37,654 bases of DNA from assembly GCA_030550175.1 (NCBI GenBank), contig JAUQPW010000021.1:1-37654 (forward strand), in the 5' to 3' direction. The translations under genes and the position numbers were made by a program. The notes beneath the pieces are model-generated. The model ran no database searches, was not told where the DNA came from, and saw only the letters and a list, made by a program, of their open reading frames with translations. Source of the DNA: a bacterium. Its GTDB lineage: Bacteria; Moduliflexota; Moduliflexia; Moduliflexales; JAUQPW01. Below, piece after piece: positions 7,273-14,733 of this stretch (position 1 is its first letter; every line of letters starts with the position of its first letter).

Positions 7273-8429
7273 AAAAAAATATATCTATTCTCGGATCGAC
7301 GGGCTCTGTAGGTAGGAATACGTTGGAAATTATAGAAAATTTCCCGGAAAGTTTTCAAGTCTGGGGTCTGGCAGCCCACAAAAATATCGATCTTTTAGAA
7401 AAACAAATTAAAAAGTTTAAACCTCGAATTGCTTCCCTATCCGACCCGGCACTGGCTGGCCAGTTGAAGGAGAGATGCCGGGGATATGACGTAGAAATTT
7501 TATCTGGAGAAGCCGGTGCAGTCCGTGTGGCGACGATTCCTGAAGTTGATCTGGTCGTGTCGGCTATGGTAGGGGCTGCAGGCTTGATTCCTACCTTTGC
7601 TGCGATCTCCCATGGAAAAGATATTGCCCTGGCCAATAAAGAGACTTTAGTCACGGCTGGAGAAATTATTACCCATGAGGCCAGGCGAAAGGATGTACGA
7701 ATTGTACCGGTAGATAGCGAACACAGCGCTATTTTACAGGCCATGCAGGGGCATGACCCCTCAACGGTGAAGTGCTTGATTCTGACGGCTTCAGGAGGTC
7801 CGTTCAAAAATCACTCACTTTCTGAGTTGCAAAACGTAACCTTGGAAGAAGCTTTACAACATCCAACCTGGAATATGGGTCAGAAGATAACCATTGATTC
7901 TGCAACGCTGATGAACAAGGGATTGGAGGTTATAGAAGCCCGATGGTTATTTGATATCCCCTTATCCAGGATCAAAATTGTCATCCATCCCCAGAGTATT
8001 GTTCATTCGATGGTGGAATATATCGATGGATCCATCATTGCCCAACTAGGCATCCCGGATATGAAAATACCCATATCTTATGCCTTAGCATATCCGGAAC
8101 GCCTGCCTCTGAATCTTCCATCGTTGGAATTGACCAAGCTTGGAAACCTGAGCTTTCAAGAACCGGATTTTGATCGGTTTCCCTGTCTCCGGTATGCCTA
8201 TCAGGCGGGGGAGGAAGGAGGTTCTCTGCCCATTGTTGTAAATGCTTCCAATGAAGTCGCCGTTGAGTTTTTTTTAAAGAGGAAAATTCGATTTATGGAT
8301 ATCCAAACGACGATTGGAAGAGTCATGGAGGAACACACGCCGCGTAAAGTATCGGCTATTGAAGAGGTTTTGGAAATAGATCAATGGGCCAGACGGGCGG
8401 CCGAGAAAGTGATTAATCATGAAAGATGA
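7269..8429 (+). CDS. dxr: 1-deoxy-D-xylulose 5-phosphate reductoisomerase
   Basis: 386 aa, normal length. It converts DXP to MEP with NADPH, the first committed step of the non-mevalonate isoprenoid pathway, so this organism makes isoprenoids (including any hopanoids) by MEP. The NADPH loop GSTGSVG (9-15), the metal ligands in VDSEHSA (D149, E151), the flexible loop region TASGGPF (173-179) and MNKGLEVIEA (N216, K217, E220) are all intact. The ATG overlaps the cdsA stop by four bases. It is followed by a spacer with an imperfect palindromic repeat before rseP. Confidence 0.97.
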   Translation: MKKNISILGSTGSVGRNTLEIIENFPESFQVWGLAAHKNIDLLEKQIKKFKPRIASLSDPALAGQLKERCRGYDVEILSGEAGAVRVATIPEVDLVVSAMVGAAGLIPTFAAISHGKDIALANKETLVTAGEIITHEARRKDVRIVPVDSEHSAILQAMQGHDPSTVKCLILTASGGPFKNHSLSELQNVTLEEALQHPTWNMGQKITIDSATLMNKGLEVIEARWLFDIPLSRIKIVIHPQSIVHSMVEYIDGSIIAQLGIPDMKIPISYALAYPERLPLNLPSLELTKLGNLSFQEPDFDRFPCLRYAYQAGEEGGSLPIVVNASNEVAVEFFLKRKIRFMDIQTTIGRVMEEHTPRKVSAIEEVLEIDQWARRAAEKVINHER

Positions 8430-8491
8430 AGGAGGAAGGAAGAAGGATAAATTACCTTCACACCCCCTTTATCCTTCCTCCTTTATCCTTT
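8424..8491. repeat. Imperfect inverted repeat of AAGGATAAAGGAGGAAGGA type
   Basis: A purine-rich arm overlapping the end of dxr (about 8424-8452) is matched by a pyrimidine-rich arm (8468-8490), with three unpaired extra bases. It is rich in GGAGGAAGGA and AAGGATAAA words and resembles the repeat at 35294-35361. It may form a hairpin within the operon mRNA between dxr and rseP. Confidence 0.5.
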
Positions 8492-8507
8492 AAAAGAGGA
8501 ATTACCT

Positions 8508-9803
8508 TTGTTAACCTATATCTTATCCTTTGCCTTTGTATTAGGAGTTTTAGTCCTTGTTCACGAATTTGGACATTTTATAGCTGCCAAGAAAGCAGGA
8601 GTTAGAGTAGAAGTCTTCTCTATAGGATTCGGACCTCGCCTTTTTGGGTTCAAAATGGGAGAGACCGATTATCGGGTCTCTGCATTTCCCTTGGGGGGGT
8701 ATGTTAAGTTACCTGGAGAAAATCCCGATGAGGCCACCGGAGCCCCCTGGGAATTAAGTTCCAAGTCGGCACCTCAACGTCTTTTAGTTTTTGCTGCCGG
8801 AGCTCTCATGAACATTCTGACGGCGATTTTTCTTCTTTCCCTGGTTTTTTTCATCGGGGTTCAAGTTCCTAAGTATTTGGATGACCCCCCGATCGTAGGT
8901 TGGGTGGATAAAGATTCCCCGGCCGAGAAGAGTGGCTTCCAGGTAGGTGATCGGATTCTACGGGTTAATGGAAAAGAGATCTCTACCTGGGAAGATGCCT
9001 ACAGCTACTTTTTGACTTCTGCGGATATTTCCTCCCAGGTGGAAGTGGAACGAGACGGAAAAGTGGTGGTCCTTAATGCAACCCCGGAATCTATAAAAAA
9101 ACTGGGAGCCGGTTATATCGGTCTACAACCCCCCATGGAACCTATTGTAGGAGGAATCCAAAAGGGTTTTCCAGCAGACAAAGAGGGGCTTCAGGAAGGG
9201 GATCGAATTGTCGCGATAAATGGTACACCCATTCATCATTGGCTGGCCATGGCAGAAATCGTCCATAATAGTCCGGGTAAGGAACTGGAGATTACGATTT
9301 TAAGAAACGGTCAAGAGATTAAAAAGAAGATGACCCCTCAGGTCCAGGATGGAAAGGGGTATCTGGGAATCACGGCAAAACCTCAAACGATCTTTAAAAA
9401 GTATGGTCCTGTGGAATCACTCAAAAAAGGCCTTGCAAGGACTTGGGAAATTACGGTTATGACCTTTGAACTCCTGGGCCGATTAATTAAACGAGAAGCT
9501 TCTACAGGTGCCATTGGAGGCCCTATTATGATCGCCCAAATGTCGGGCCAGGCCGCTAAAGCAGGAGTGTCAGAACTCCTGGGTTTGATGGGCGTGTTAA
9601 GTCTTAACCTGGGAATCCTTAATTTACTCCCAATACCTGTATTAGACGGAGGCCATATTCTCTTCCTGGTGATCGAACTGATCCTGGGCCGACCTCTCAG
9701 TCTTAAAAAGCGAGAACTTGCTCAAAAAATAGGCCTCGCCATTTTAATTCCTTTGATGATTCTGGTATTCCACAACGATATCATGCGGTTACTGGCCAAA
9801 TAG
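8508..9803 (+). CDS. rseP: RIP zinc metalloprotease, site-2 protease
   Basis: 431 aa intramembrane protease. In other bacteria RseP cleaves anti-sigma factors and leftover signal peptides. The zinc motif HEFGH is at residues 19-23 in the first membrane helix, and the third ligand lies in NLLPIPVLDGGH (D380). Two PDZ domains lie between (about 128-195 and 208-282; each has the GDRI..NG core). More membrane helices lie at about 95-118 and after 355. The start is a TTG with AGAGGA nine bases upstream. It is third in the cdsA operon, the typical place. An anti-sigma substrate is not encoded in the window. Confidence 0.95.
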   Translation: MLTYILSFAFVLGVLVLVHEFGHFIAAKKAGVRVEVFSIGFGPRLFGFKMGETDYRVSAFPLGGYVKLPGENPDEATGAPWELSSKSAPQRLLVFAAGALMNILTAIFLLSLVFFIGVQVPKYLDDPPIVGWVDKDSPAEKSGFQVGDRILRVNGKEISTWEDAYSYFLTSADISSQVEVERDGKVVVLNATPESIKKLGAGYIGLQPPMEPIVGGIQKGFPADKEGLQEGDRIVAINGTPIHHWLAMAEIVHNSPGKELEITILRNGQEIKKKMTPQVQDGKGYLGITAKPQTIFKKYGPVESLKKGLARTWEITVMTFELLGRLIKREASTGAIGGPIMIAQMSGQAAKAGVSELLGLMGVLSLNLGILNLLPIPVLDGGHILFLVIELILGRPLSLKKRELAQKIGLAILIPLMILVFHNDIMRLLAK

Positions 9804-9811
9804 GAAGAGAA

Positions 9812-9836
9812 TAGGAGTGTGTGGGGGTGTGGGGAT
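9812..9836 (+). repeat. GTGTGGGGGTGTGGGG repeat fragment directly before glpX
   Basis: The 33-base gap between rseP and glpX is largely a G/T-rich tract containing GTGTGTGGGGGTGTGGGG. The same words form the perfect hairpin at 36219-36255. Here only one arm is present, and it ends one or two bases before the glpX ATG, where a normal Shine-Dalgarno should be. Confidence 0.5.
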
Positions 9837-10802
9837 ATGGAACGCAATTTAGCTTTAGAATTTGTTCGGGTCACCGAGGCCGCTGCCTTAGCGAGTTCCA
9901 GATGGATGGGCAGAGGGAATGAAAAAGCTGCCGATCAAGCGGCTATAGAGGCCATGAGACGGGCCTTTAATTTTGTGGAAATTAACGGTACCGTGGTCAT
10001 CGGAGAGGGGGAACAGGACGAGGTGCCTATGCTTTATACAGGTGAAAAAGTCGGCACCGGTCATCCCCCAGAGACCGATATTGCGTTGGATGCCTTAGAG
10101 GGGACTACCATCACGGCACTGGGAGGATACAATGCCTTATCGATTATCGCAGCAGCCAGTAAAGGATGTATTCTATCCGTCCCCGATCTCTATATGGAAA
10201 AAATTGCCGTAGGTCCTCGGGCTAAAGGGGTTATCAATATCGAGGCTTCCCCGACCCAAAACTTGAAAGCCGTGGCACAGGCCCTGGATTGCCCTCTAGA
10301 AGACCTGACGGTGGTGATCCTTGATAGACCCCGTCACGAAGCTTTAATCAGGGAAATTCGAAGCAATGGAGCCAGAATCCGATTAATTCCCGATGGGGAT
10401 GTCTCTGGGGCTATTGCAACCGCCCTGGAAGGCTCCGGAATAGACATCCTGATGGGAATCGGTGGCGCTCCCGAAGGCGTTTTAGCCGCTGCCGCTCTTA
10501 AATGTTTGGGAGGGGATATGCAAGGTCGTTTAGTCTTTCGAAACGATCTGGATAAGGAACGCGCCCGGGAAGCCGGAATTGAAGATACTAATAAGATCTT
10601 TACCCTTGAAGATATGGTCCGGGGAGAAGAGGTAATGTTTGCAGCTACCGGTGTAACCGATGGAGATATGCTTAAAGGAGTTCGCCGCCTCAAGGAAGGA
10701 GCCGAAACATACTCCGTCGTTATGAGATCTCCGACCCATACAATTCGATTTATCCAGGCCATCCATTGTGCAGCTACCATCAAAGCAAAAATTGGACTCT
10801 GA
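9837..10802 (+). CDS. glpX: Class II fructose-1,6-bisphosphatase
   Basis: 321 aa from the ATG at 9837. A GTG 18 bases upstream is in frame but lies inside a repeat, and family members begin MERNLALE as here. The enzyme hydrolyses fructose 1,6-bisphosphate to fructose 6-phosphate in gluconeogenesis; some relatives also act on sedoheptulose 1,7-bisphosphate. GRGNEKAADQAA, the metal-binding IGEGEQDE, DALEGTT and the C-terminal VMRSPTHTIRFI are visible. The family's usual DPLEGT/DPIEGT reads DALEGT here, a substitution next to the metal ligands. It is last in the cdsA operon and ends 16 bp from the convergent fabF-like gene, with no obvious terminator between. Confidence 0.93.
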   Translation: MERNLALEFVRVTEAAALASSRWMGRGNEKAADQAAIEAMRRAFNFVEINGTVVIGEGEQDEVPMLYTGEKVGTGHPPETDIALDALEGTTITALGGYNALSIIAAASKGCILSVPDLYMEKIAVGPRAKGVINIEASPTQNLKAVAQALDCPLEDLTVVILDRPRHEALIREIRSNGARIRLIPDGDVSGAIATALEGSGIDILMGIGGAPEGVLAAAALKCLGGDMQGRLVFRNDLDKERAREAGIEDTNKIFTLEDMVRGEEVMFAATGVTDGDMLKGVRRLKEGAETYSVVMRSPTHTIRFIQAIHCAATIKAKIGL

Positions 10803-10817
10803 ATAAAAGCCGGAGCG

Positions 10818-12095
10818 TTACAACCCCTCGAACTTCCTTAACACCAGCGCAGAATTTTTCGATCCAAATCCAATACAATTACAAACCGAAGTTCGAATTT
10901 CAGCTTTTCTTCCCATGTTGGGGACGTAGTCCAGATCACATTCCGAGTCGGGGTTTTCATAATTTATGGTAGGGTGAATAAAATGATTTAGCATGCTCAA
11001 CAGAGTTGCCACGACCCCGGCCGCACCGGAAGCCCCTTGAGGATGGCCAATCATGGATTTCAGGGCACTGGTAGGGATCTCATAAGCACGGGGGCCAAAA
11101 CATAACTTAATAGCTTTTGTTTCAATTCGATCATTTAATTCGGTCGCCGTTCCATGAAGACTGATATAATCGACCTCTTCCTTGGCAACACCTCCGTCTT
11201 TCAAAGCCAGTTCTATAGCTCTGGAAGATTCTTCTCCCGAAGGCATGATCTGAAGTCGATGATAGGCATCACAGGTAGAGCCATAGCCAACAATTTCGCC
11301 ATAAATAAAAGCCCCTCGTTCAAAAGCGTGTTGGAGCTCTTCCAGCACTAAAATCCAGGCCCCCTCTGCTAAAACAAAACCATCCCGATCTTTGTTAAAG
11401 GGACGGGATCCCCGGGTTGGCTCCAGGTTCCATTTTGTGGGTACGGCCCCCATTCTGCAAAATCCGGCCATCATGCCGGGGGTAATGCAGGCTTCCGCAC
11501 CTCCTGAAAGTAACAGGGGGGATCGACTCTGGCGAATCCGGTCAAAGGCATATCCTATGGCATCGGTGGAACTGGTACAACCGTTGGAAAGAACGTGACT
11601 GGGACCTCTCAGGCCGAACGCAATGGAAATCTCGCTGGAGAGCATCCCTGCTAAAGAGGCTGAAATAGCATAAGGACTGACCTTTTTTCGGCCTTCCTGA
11701 AAAAAAACTCGATATTGATCTTCACCATAACAAATACCCCCCGCGCCGGTTCCAACAATAACCCCCACCTCACGCCTTTCTTCATCTGACAAACTCTCCA
11801 GATTCAGTTTGGCATCTCTCTGGGCTTCATCGGCAGCGGCCAGGGCCATTCGAGCAAGTCGGTGCAGAAAGTTTCTTCGACTTTTACCTACGGGAAGATC
11901 AAAATCAAAATCTGGAACCTCTCCGGCAATCTGGCAGGGAAGATCTGAAGCATCAAATAAGGAAATATTTTTAACTCCACTAACTCCGTCTCGGATGGCT
12001 TGCCAAAATTTCTCTTTTCCAATCCCATTAGGGCTTATGACACCGATACCCGTAACAACAACCCGCCTTCCCCCCGCCGAGTTTGTAAAAAACAT
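10818..12095 (-). CDS. fabF: Beta-ketoacyl-ACP synthase, FabF (KAS II) type
   Basis: 425 aa condensing enzyme. The Cys-His-His triad is intact: C173 in NGCTSSTDAIG, H314 in SLHGTATELNDRIETKA, H351 in SALKSMIGHPQGASGAAG, with K346. It elongates acyl-ACP with malonyl-ACP. The HGTATELNDRIE form also occurs in polyketide-type KS-alpha proteins and in FabF paralogues, so it may belong to a special lipid or polyketide pathway rather than housekeeping fatty acid synthesis; no acpP, fabG or fabD is adjacent. The ATG at 12095 has no strong ribosome binding site. It stands alone, convergent with glpX. Confidence 0.88.
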   Translation of the reverse strand: MFFTNSAGGRRVVVTGIGVISPNGIGKEKFWQAIRDGVSGVKNISLFDASDLPCQIAGEVPDFDFDLPVGKSRRNFLHRLARMALAAADEAQRDAKLNLESLSDEERREVGVIVGTGAGGICYGEDQYRVFFQEGRKKVSPYAISASLAGMLSSEISIAFGLRGPSHVLSNGCTSSTDAIGYAFDRIRQSRSPLLLSGGAEACITPGMMAGFCRMGAVPTKWNLEPTRGSRPFNKDRDGFVLAEGAWILVLEELQHAFERGAFIYGEIVGYGSTCDAYHRLQIMPSGEESSRAIELALKDGGVAKEEVDYISLHGTATELNDRIETKAIKLCFGPRAYEIPTSALKSMIGHPQGASGAAGVVATLLSMLNHFIHPTINYENPDSECDLDYVPNMGRKAEIRTSVCNCIGFGSKNSALVLRKFEGL

Positions 12096-12210
12096 AACCG
12101 CTGTCTATCGTCCGCTTATCTGTTGTCGGTTGTCTATACCTGTTTTATTTTTATACATAACTTTTGAAAGGTTCAAAACTTCTCAAAAATTTTAAGTTTG
12201 TAAAAAATTT

Positions 12211-12297
12211 AACCACAAAGCACATATAGAAAGCATAACGCAGGAAGGATTAAAATTCCAGTTTTTCTTTATGCCTTCTACCTACTTTGTGGTTATG
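12211..12297. repeat. Palindromic ACCACAAAG element
   Basis: The left arm (12211-12239; ACCACAAAG, then AGAAAGCATAA) matches the reverse complement of the right arm (12269-12294; TTATGCCTTCTACC, then CTTTGTGGT) with small differences. Similar ACCACAAAG-type dispersed repeats are common between genes in many unrelated environmental bacteria. Confidence 0.55.
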
Positions 12298-12404
12298 TGC
12301 TCAAGATATTCAAATAAAGGACAACCCACAACAGACAACGGGCAACGAACAACGGACAATCAATCACCTTGACTTCTAGTCTATCCTTTTGCAGTTTTTA
12401 ACTC

Positions 12405-12540
12405 TTTATCCACAGAGGACCCTTTTGGGGACATTGGGGACGCAGAGACATTTCTCCGGGTCTCCGCGTCCCCGTGTCTCTCAATCTCCGCGTCCCAATG
12501 CCCCAAAACCCCGCGTTTCACATAGCCCTTTGTGGATAAA
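12405..12540. repeat. 136-bp palindromic element with TTTATCCACAGAGG ends
   Basis: The outer arms TTTATCCACAGAGG (12405-12418) and CCCTTTGTGGATAAA (12526-12540) are inverted copies. Inside them TTTTGGGGACATTGGGGACG (from 12423) pairs with the arm TCTCCGCGTCCCAATGCCCC (12485-12504) and the following AAAA. The centre is more GGGTCTCCGCGTCCCC sequence. The whole element can fold into one long hairpin. It has no open frame of note, so it could be a MITE-like, non-autonomous or REP-type element; no transposase is nearby. Confidence 0.6.
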
Positions 12541-12580
12541 TAAAATCAATAAGTTACAAGAAAATGCAAAAGTAGAGCTT

Positions 12581-13546
12581 CTAGTATCTTTGGTAATCTA
12601 TCCGGTTTTTATTTAAAGCGCTTAACGGAACCACTTTAGATTCCAACCTTACCGGAAACCTCTGTTGACTTAAACGTTCTACAAGCCGGTCTGCTTCCTC
12701 TTTATTCACGTAAGCACCCACCTGGATGGTATAATAATCCTTATCCCTGGCTTTTGTGATCATGTAATCTGAAAGACCTGCATTTCGAGCAATATAGGGA
12801 GCTACCAACCTGGCTTCCTCTTCGGTTCGAAAATATCCTATAGCCACCACATTTAAACGAAGCATTTCTCGGGAAGAGGAGGTCATACTTCCGCTGGAGG
12901 TCCGTTTACGATAAACCGAGGGAGATTCTTCCTCCGAAACATAGGTTTCAGATCTTTTACGGGAGCCGGTTGTGGTTTCCTGGGTACGATCTTTTCGGCC
13001 AGATGAAGTACTCTCTTCCCTTCGCTCTTTCCGTCCAGATTCAGTTCGTTCCTTTTTCCCTGACTCAGAGGCTTTTGCAAAAGAAGATGTGGAGGAAATC
13101 CCTGGAGTGGATTCAGCAGGATGTTTTGAACTTTCCGCTACATGACCGGACTCCGTAGTACTCGGGGTTTCTCTCTCTACAGAAGGTTTTGTTGTTTCTT
13201 TTGTACCTTCAGAGGACACTCCAGAAACTCCACTCGAAGCTGTTTCGGTACCTCGAGATGGAGTAACCGATCTGCTGGTTGTACTTGTTGAGGAACCGGA
13301 AGATTCTGAAGGTTTTTCTGCCGTCGTGGATTTGCCGGCTTCGGTGGATTTGTTTGCTTCCAGCGTCGTAGGAGAAGTAGACTCTATAGGAAGCGAAGAG
13401 GATGATTTAGAAGTATCTAGATGCGAAGGTGAAGAAAAAGGAATCTCGTTCAAAGGCTCTTCTTTTGTAAAATACGATACCCCGTAAAAAGCTAAAAATC
13501 CCAATACCAATACCAGTACGAAGGTTATTAAAAGTCGTCTTATCAT
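12581..13546 (-). CDS. SPOR-domain membrane protein with a long Ser/Thr-rich linker
   Basis: 321 aa. One transmembrane helix (about 4-26), then some 190 residues of low-complexity Ser/Thr/Glu/Lys sequence, turning basic at about 168-205, then a C-terminal SPOR module: a partial copy (VVAIGYFRTEEEARLVAPYI) followed by a canonical one (YYTIQVGAYVNKEEADRLVERLSQQRFPVRLE). SPOR domains bind glycan strands stripped of stem peptides at the division septum, and the layout (helix, flexible linker, SPOR) is like FtsN/DamX/DedD. The linker should span the periplasm. The ATG has AGGAG nine bases before it and a promoter 110-140 bases upstream. A role in division or envelope upkeep is inferred. Confidence 0.85.
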   Translation of the reverse strand: MIRRLLITFVLVLVLGFLAFYGVSYFTKEEPLNEIPFSSPSHLDTSKSSSSLPIESTSPTTLEANKSTEAGKSTTAEKPSESSGSSTSTTSRSVTPSRGTETASSGVSGVSSEGTKETTKPSVERETPSTTESGHVAESSKHPAESTPGISSTSSFAKASESGKKERTESGRKERREESTSSGRKDRTQETTTGSRKRSETYVSEEESPSVYRKRTSSGSMTSSSREMLRLNVVAIGYFRTEEEARLVAPYIARNAGLSDYMITKARDKDYYTIQVGAYVNKEEADRLVERLSQQRFPVRLESKVVPLSALNKNRIDYQRY

Positions 13547-13590
13547 GATTAGATCTCCTGAAATCTATAAAAATTGTAGGTATTCACGCC

Positions 13591-13620
13591 GATGTTTTCC
13601 CCTTATCATATGGAAACATC
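13591..13620 (-). promoter_or_regulatory. Hairpin in the leader of the SPOR gene
   Basis: GATGTTTTCC (13591-13600) is complementary to GGAAACATC (13612-13620) with one bulge. It falls in the predicted 5' leader of the SPOR mRNA. A regulatory role is only possible, not shown. Confidence 0.3.
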
Positions 13621-13661
13621 AGCCCCATTGCTCTCCGGTAGGCCTACCCTGCCTTAGCAAC

Positions 13662-13690
13662 TATATAGTAAGGATTTATCTCCCTGTCAA
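13662..13690 (-). promoter_or_regulatory. Sigma-70 type promoter for the SPOR gene
   Basis: Minus strand: a perfect -35 TTGACA (13685-13690), a 17-nt spacer and -10 TATATA (13662-13667). The -35 contains the TGA stop codon of the upstream histidine kinase. The expected start is near 13655, giving a leader of about 110 nt. Confidence 0.6.
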
Positions 13691-14460
13691 CTCTTTTTTG
13701 TCCAACTTATATCCTGGGAGGGTTTTTCACAGGGAAGAATCAGCAGGAAAGTACTTCCCTTCCCACGTTTAGAGTGAGCCGTAATCTTTCCACCATGGGC
13801 TTCGACAATAACTTTTGCGACAGGCAGACCAAGACCAACTCCCGAATATTCCCGGGTAGAAGACATATCCACCTGGGTAAAAGGGTTAAAGATTTCTTCT
13901 ATCTTGTCCTCAGAAATCCCATTTCCTGTATCGGATATAGCGATCCCTATAAACCGAGCATGGGGTCTGGTTAAAGTGATTCGGATGAAACCACAGGGCC
14001 TGTTAAACTTAATGGAATTATCTAAAAGGTTCATCAAAGCTGTAGAAAGTTTTGAAGGGTCTGCCCAGATGGGGGGAAAGTTTGGGGGTACCCTGAGAAC
14101 CGTGGTAATACTTTTTTTTTGAAGTCCCTCTCTAAGTTGAGAGAGGGCCTGGGTAATCAGATCTTGAACAACTACCCGCTCATAATCCAGGTCGAGTTTT
14201 TTATTTTTCCCCTGACCCAAAGTCAAAAGATTTATAACCAATCTTTCCAACCGGATTACGGCATCCTTCATGGCATGAAGTCCTTCTCTACATCTAGGAT
14301 GAGAACTGTCAAAACGCCGGGTCATAAACATTTCTATATAAGCCTTTAGGACAGAGATCGGGGTAGAAAATTCGTGGGTGATGACATCCAGAAGATTCGA
14401 TTTGATCTGCTCAATTTCTTTGAGCTTCTCGCTCATCTCTAACATCGGGATTTTAGCCAT
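13687..14460 (-). CDS. Soluble sensor histidine kinase without an input domain
   Basis: 257 aa. It begins with a short coiled-coil (about 1-22), then the H-box ITHEFSTP with phospho-acceptor H29, then the HATPase_c domain with N-box NLLDNSIKF, G1 DTGNGISEDK and G2 GVGLGLPVAK. There is no membrane segment, PAS or GAF domain: an in-frame stop two codons before the ATG rules out a longer N-terminus. AAGGA lies eleven bases upstream. Such minimal kinases usually receive the signal through a partner or are remnants of larger ones. No cognate regulator is adjacent; the nearest receiver proteins are in the cluster from 18268. Confidence 0.88.
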   Translation of the reverse strand: MAKIPMLEMSEKLKEIEQIKSNLLDVITHEFSTPISVLKAYIEMFMTRRFDSSHPRCREGLHAMKDAVIRLERLVINLLTLGQGKNKKLDLDYERVVVQDLITQALSQLREGLQKKSITTVLRVPPNFPPIWADPSKLSTALMNLLDNSIKFNRPCGFIRITLTRPHARFIGIAISDTGNGISEDKIEEIFNPFTQVDMSSTREYSGVGLGLPVAKVIVEAHGGKITAHSKRGKGSTFLLILPCEKPSQDISWTKKS

Positions 14461-14517
14461 GGCTTATCCAATCCTTATCTTTATCTTTGAAACCAGACCC
14501 AATATGGGAATAATTTC

Positions 14518-14546
14518 AGTTTAGAAATATCTTAACCTTAAGTCAA
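14518..14546 (-). promoter_or_regulatory. Promoter candidate for the soluble histidine kinase
   Basis: Minus strand: -35 TTGACT (14541-14546), a 17-nt spacer and -10 TAAACT (14518-14523), about 58 bases before the ATG. Confidence 0.45.
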
Positions 14547-14594
14547 GGATAAAGATCATTCCCCTCTCAAATCCGGACTTATCATAGAAAATTA

Positions 14595-14623
14595 TTGACG
14601 CATCTCATTTTCTCATGTAAATT
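14595..14623 (+). promoter_or_regulatory. Promoter candidate for the lepB operon
   Basis: -35 TTGACG (14595-14600), a 17-nt spacer and -10 TAAATT (14618-14623). It lies 111 bases before the lepB ATG. Confidence 0.45.
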
Positions 14624-14733
14624 AGCTCTTCAGAAGTTTTGCTTAAAAGAAGTTTTATCGGACAGGCTTCAAGGAAATAAAAGCTTAAAGGTCTTTATCT
14701 TTTGAACGGTCATGAACAAGGAGAAAATGTAGT

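Larger units (their letters stand above)
12096..12580. other. Repeat-filled spacer of 485 bases between the fabF-like and SPOR genes
   Basis: No credible gene. It contains two separate palindromic elements (12211-12297 and 12405-12540, listed separately) and between them a run of degenerate GACAACGGGCAACG and ACAACGGACAA words (12314-12360). The small open frames across it are made of repeat sequence. Confidence 0.6.

Noticed and set aside
12389..12616. 75-codon open frame
   Set aside because: It runs through the 136-bp palindromic element and encodes low-complexity Pro/Arg/Ser sequence.
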